Source of the DNA: Arthrobacter_J sp038199985
GTDB taxonomy: Bacteria > Actinomycetota > Actinomycetes > Actinomycetales > Micrococcaceae
Assembly: GCA_038199985.1 (NCBI GenBank)
Contig: JBBPYK010000049.1
Coordinates: forward strand, 1 to 33,056
Length of the DNA: 33,056 bases
Reading direction: 5' to 3'
Numbering within the stretch: position 1 is the stretch's first letter; each line of letters opens with the position of its first letter. The notes beneath the pieces were generated by a model that did no database searches, was not told the DNA's origin, and saw only the letters and a list, made by a program, of their open reading frames with translations. Of the stretch, positions 31,818 through 33,056 are shown one piece after another. The position numbers and the translations under genes were made by a program.

Positions 31818-33056
31818 ATGCCCCAGCCCACCCGCCAACCACAACTGGCCAGGCACCGCTGGCAACCCGCGGTAAAGGCTGTGGCCTCCGCCGTCGTCGG
31901 GCTTCTAGTGCTGAGCGGTTGCCAACTGGGCGAACCCGACACGACAGGTCCGGCGTCGGCTGCTCCAGAGGTCATAGGAGATGTTGCAGCGGAACTCGAA
32001 CCGTACTACGCGCAAGAAGTGATGTGGGAAAACTGTGAGGACGACTTCACCTGCGCACAGGTTGACGTTCCGCTTGACTATTCCAAGCCCGACGGCGAAC
32101 GCATCGAACTTGCCGTCATCCGTTCCACGACCCGCGATGCACAAGGCAGCATCCTCCTGAACCCTGGAGGCCCCGGCGGCTCAGGCTACGAATCAGTCAG
32201 CCAATCACTCGAAGCCGTAGCGTCCGATAACCTGCGGTCCAACTACAACATTGTGGGGTTTGACCCCCGAGGTGTTGGCCGGTCCACCCCCGTGAAGTGC
32301 CTCCCTGACTCCGAACGCGATGCGTACCGGGCCGAAACATTTGACCCCGCGACTCCGGCCGGGCTGATCGCTGCGACCGAAGCATCCAAAGAGTTCGCTG
32401 ACCAATGCGCAAAGAACACGGGCGAACTGTTGGGACACGTAGGAACCGAAAGCGCAGCCCGTGACCTCGACATTCTCCGAGCCATTGTCGGAGACAAAAA
32501 ATTGAACTATTTAGGGTTTTCCTACGGCACATTCCTGGGAACAATCTACGCTGAACTATTCCCCGAAAATGTGGGCCGCATGGTGCTCGACGGAGGAATC
32601 AACCCGGCCAACACCAGCGAAGAAATGACCATGGGCCAGGCCAAAGGCTTCGAGGATGCCATTCGGGCCTACGTCGCCGACTGCCAGACCAGCAACAAAT
32701 GCCCATTGCCCGGAACGGTCGACGACGGCGTCGCCAAAATTCAAGCCCTCATCGAATCCGTCGAAGAAAGCCCCCTCATGTCGTCCAGCGGACGCGAAGT
32801 GACCGTACCGCTGTTCATCTCCGGATTCATCCTCCCCCTGTATAACGACGCAAACTGGCCCACGCTAACGCAGGCCCTCACCCAAGCGCTACAGGGCAAT
32901 CCGGATACTATTCTTTACCTCGCGGATCTGGGTGCAGACCGTGAAGAGGACGGTAGCTATTCTTCCAACAGCGATTTCGCATTCAGCGCCATCAACTGCC
33001 TCGACTATCCGATGCCCGCTTCACTAGACGCTATGCGAGCGGACGCCCTCGCACTG
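31818..33056 (+). CDS. Secreted alpha/beta-hydrolase lipoprotein, tripeptidyl aminopeptidase-like (S33), cut by window end
   Basis: The first 413 residues are present and the frame is open at the right edge. The signal peptide ends in VLSGC (Cys35, lipid site). The hydrolase domain shows the oxyanion block LNPGGPGGSGY, NIVGFDPRGVGRS and the nucleophile Ser235 in LGFSYGT. A cap region with several cysteines (CQTSNKC, INCLDYP) follows. This resembles SlpD/SlpE-type tripeptidyl aminopeptidases of actinobacteria. The catalytic Asp and His lie beyond the window. ATG 31818 has AAGGA eight bases upstream. It begins 14 bases after holB and may be cotranscribed with it. Confidence 0.87.
   Translation, partial: MPQPTRQPQLARHRWQPAVKAVASAVVGLLVLSGCQLGEPDTTGPASAAPEVIGDVAAELEPYYAQEVMWENCEDDFTCAQVDVPLDYSKPDGERIELAVIRSTTRDAQGSILLNPGGPGGSGYESVSQSLEAVASDNLRSNYNIVGFDPRGVGRSTPVKCLPDSERDAYRAETFDPATPAGLIAATEASKEFADQCAKNTGELLGHVGTESAARDLDILRAIVGDKKLNYLGFSYGTFLGTIYAELFPENVGRMVLDGGINPANTSEEMTMGQAKGFEDAIRAYVADCQTSNKCPLPGTVDDGVAKIQALIESVEESPLMSSSGREVTVPLFISGFILPLYNDANWPTLTQALTQALQGNPDTILYLADLGADREEDGSYSSNSDFAFSAINCLDYPMPASLDAMRADALAL

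Overview
The window looks like chromosomal DNA from a high-GC Gram-positive bacterium, most likely Micrococcales and close to Arthrobacter/Micrococcaceae. Evidence: GTG and TTG starts, a CarD gene beside an LpqE-like lipoprotein, SenX3/RegX3 with divergent phoU, GlgE-pathway genes, a mycobacterial-type BoxA leader, and many apparently leaderless promoters. No organism name can be fixed from sequence alone. No insertion sequence, tRNA or CRISPR array was seen.

Layout. 1-364: the 5' leader and two promoters of an rRNA operon read leftwards; its 16S gene lies just off the left edge. 365-13459: an alpha-glucan block. On the minus strand glgE, treS and a fused maltokinase-glgB gene form a tightly overlapping operon. 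glgP diverges from it across a 120-bp region with a long inverted repeat and mirrored leaderless promoters. glgX follows on the minus strand and is coupled to a lipoprotein RNase (RNase Sa type) and a barstar-like inhibitor. 13476-17372: rlmB, cysS and carD (minus), then lpqE (plus). ispD and ispF, which lie between carD and cysS in Mycobacterium, are absent here. 17454-20185: regX3-senX3 (minus) and phoU (plus) around a four-unit PHO box. 20325-23012: a four-gene cassette (membrane protein, winged-helix regulator, ABC ATPase, ABC permease) with every junction overlapping by ATGA. 23038-26174: gpmA, a methyltransferase, a DUF2516 protein and a trans-sulfuration enzyme.

26235-29173 is the most accessory-looking stretch, with visibly lower GC in its 28-29 kb part. 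It holds a tandem duplication of a two-gene unit: a DUF6318-like lipoprotein plus an exported PKD-domain protein. The second PKD copy is reduced to a 250-bp pseudogene. A short unrecognised ORF and a terminator-like hairpin end the run. 29288-33056 returns to ordinary genes: DUF1684 protein, tmk, holB and a secreted S33-type peptidase cut by the window end.

How the genes fit together. TreS converts trehalose to maltose, the maltokinase domain makes maltose-1-phosphate, GlgE extends glucan from it, and the GlgB domain adds branches. GlgP and GlgX degrade the product. SenX3/RegX3/PhoU sense and respond to phosphate. The points most worth a second look are the maltokinase-GlgB fusion, the glgE/glgP regulatory region, the RNase/barstar pair coupled to glgX, the duplicated DUF6318/PKD unit, the PHO box, and the repeated leaderless promoter architecture.
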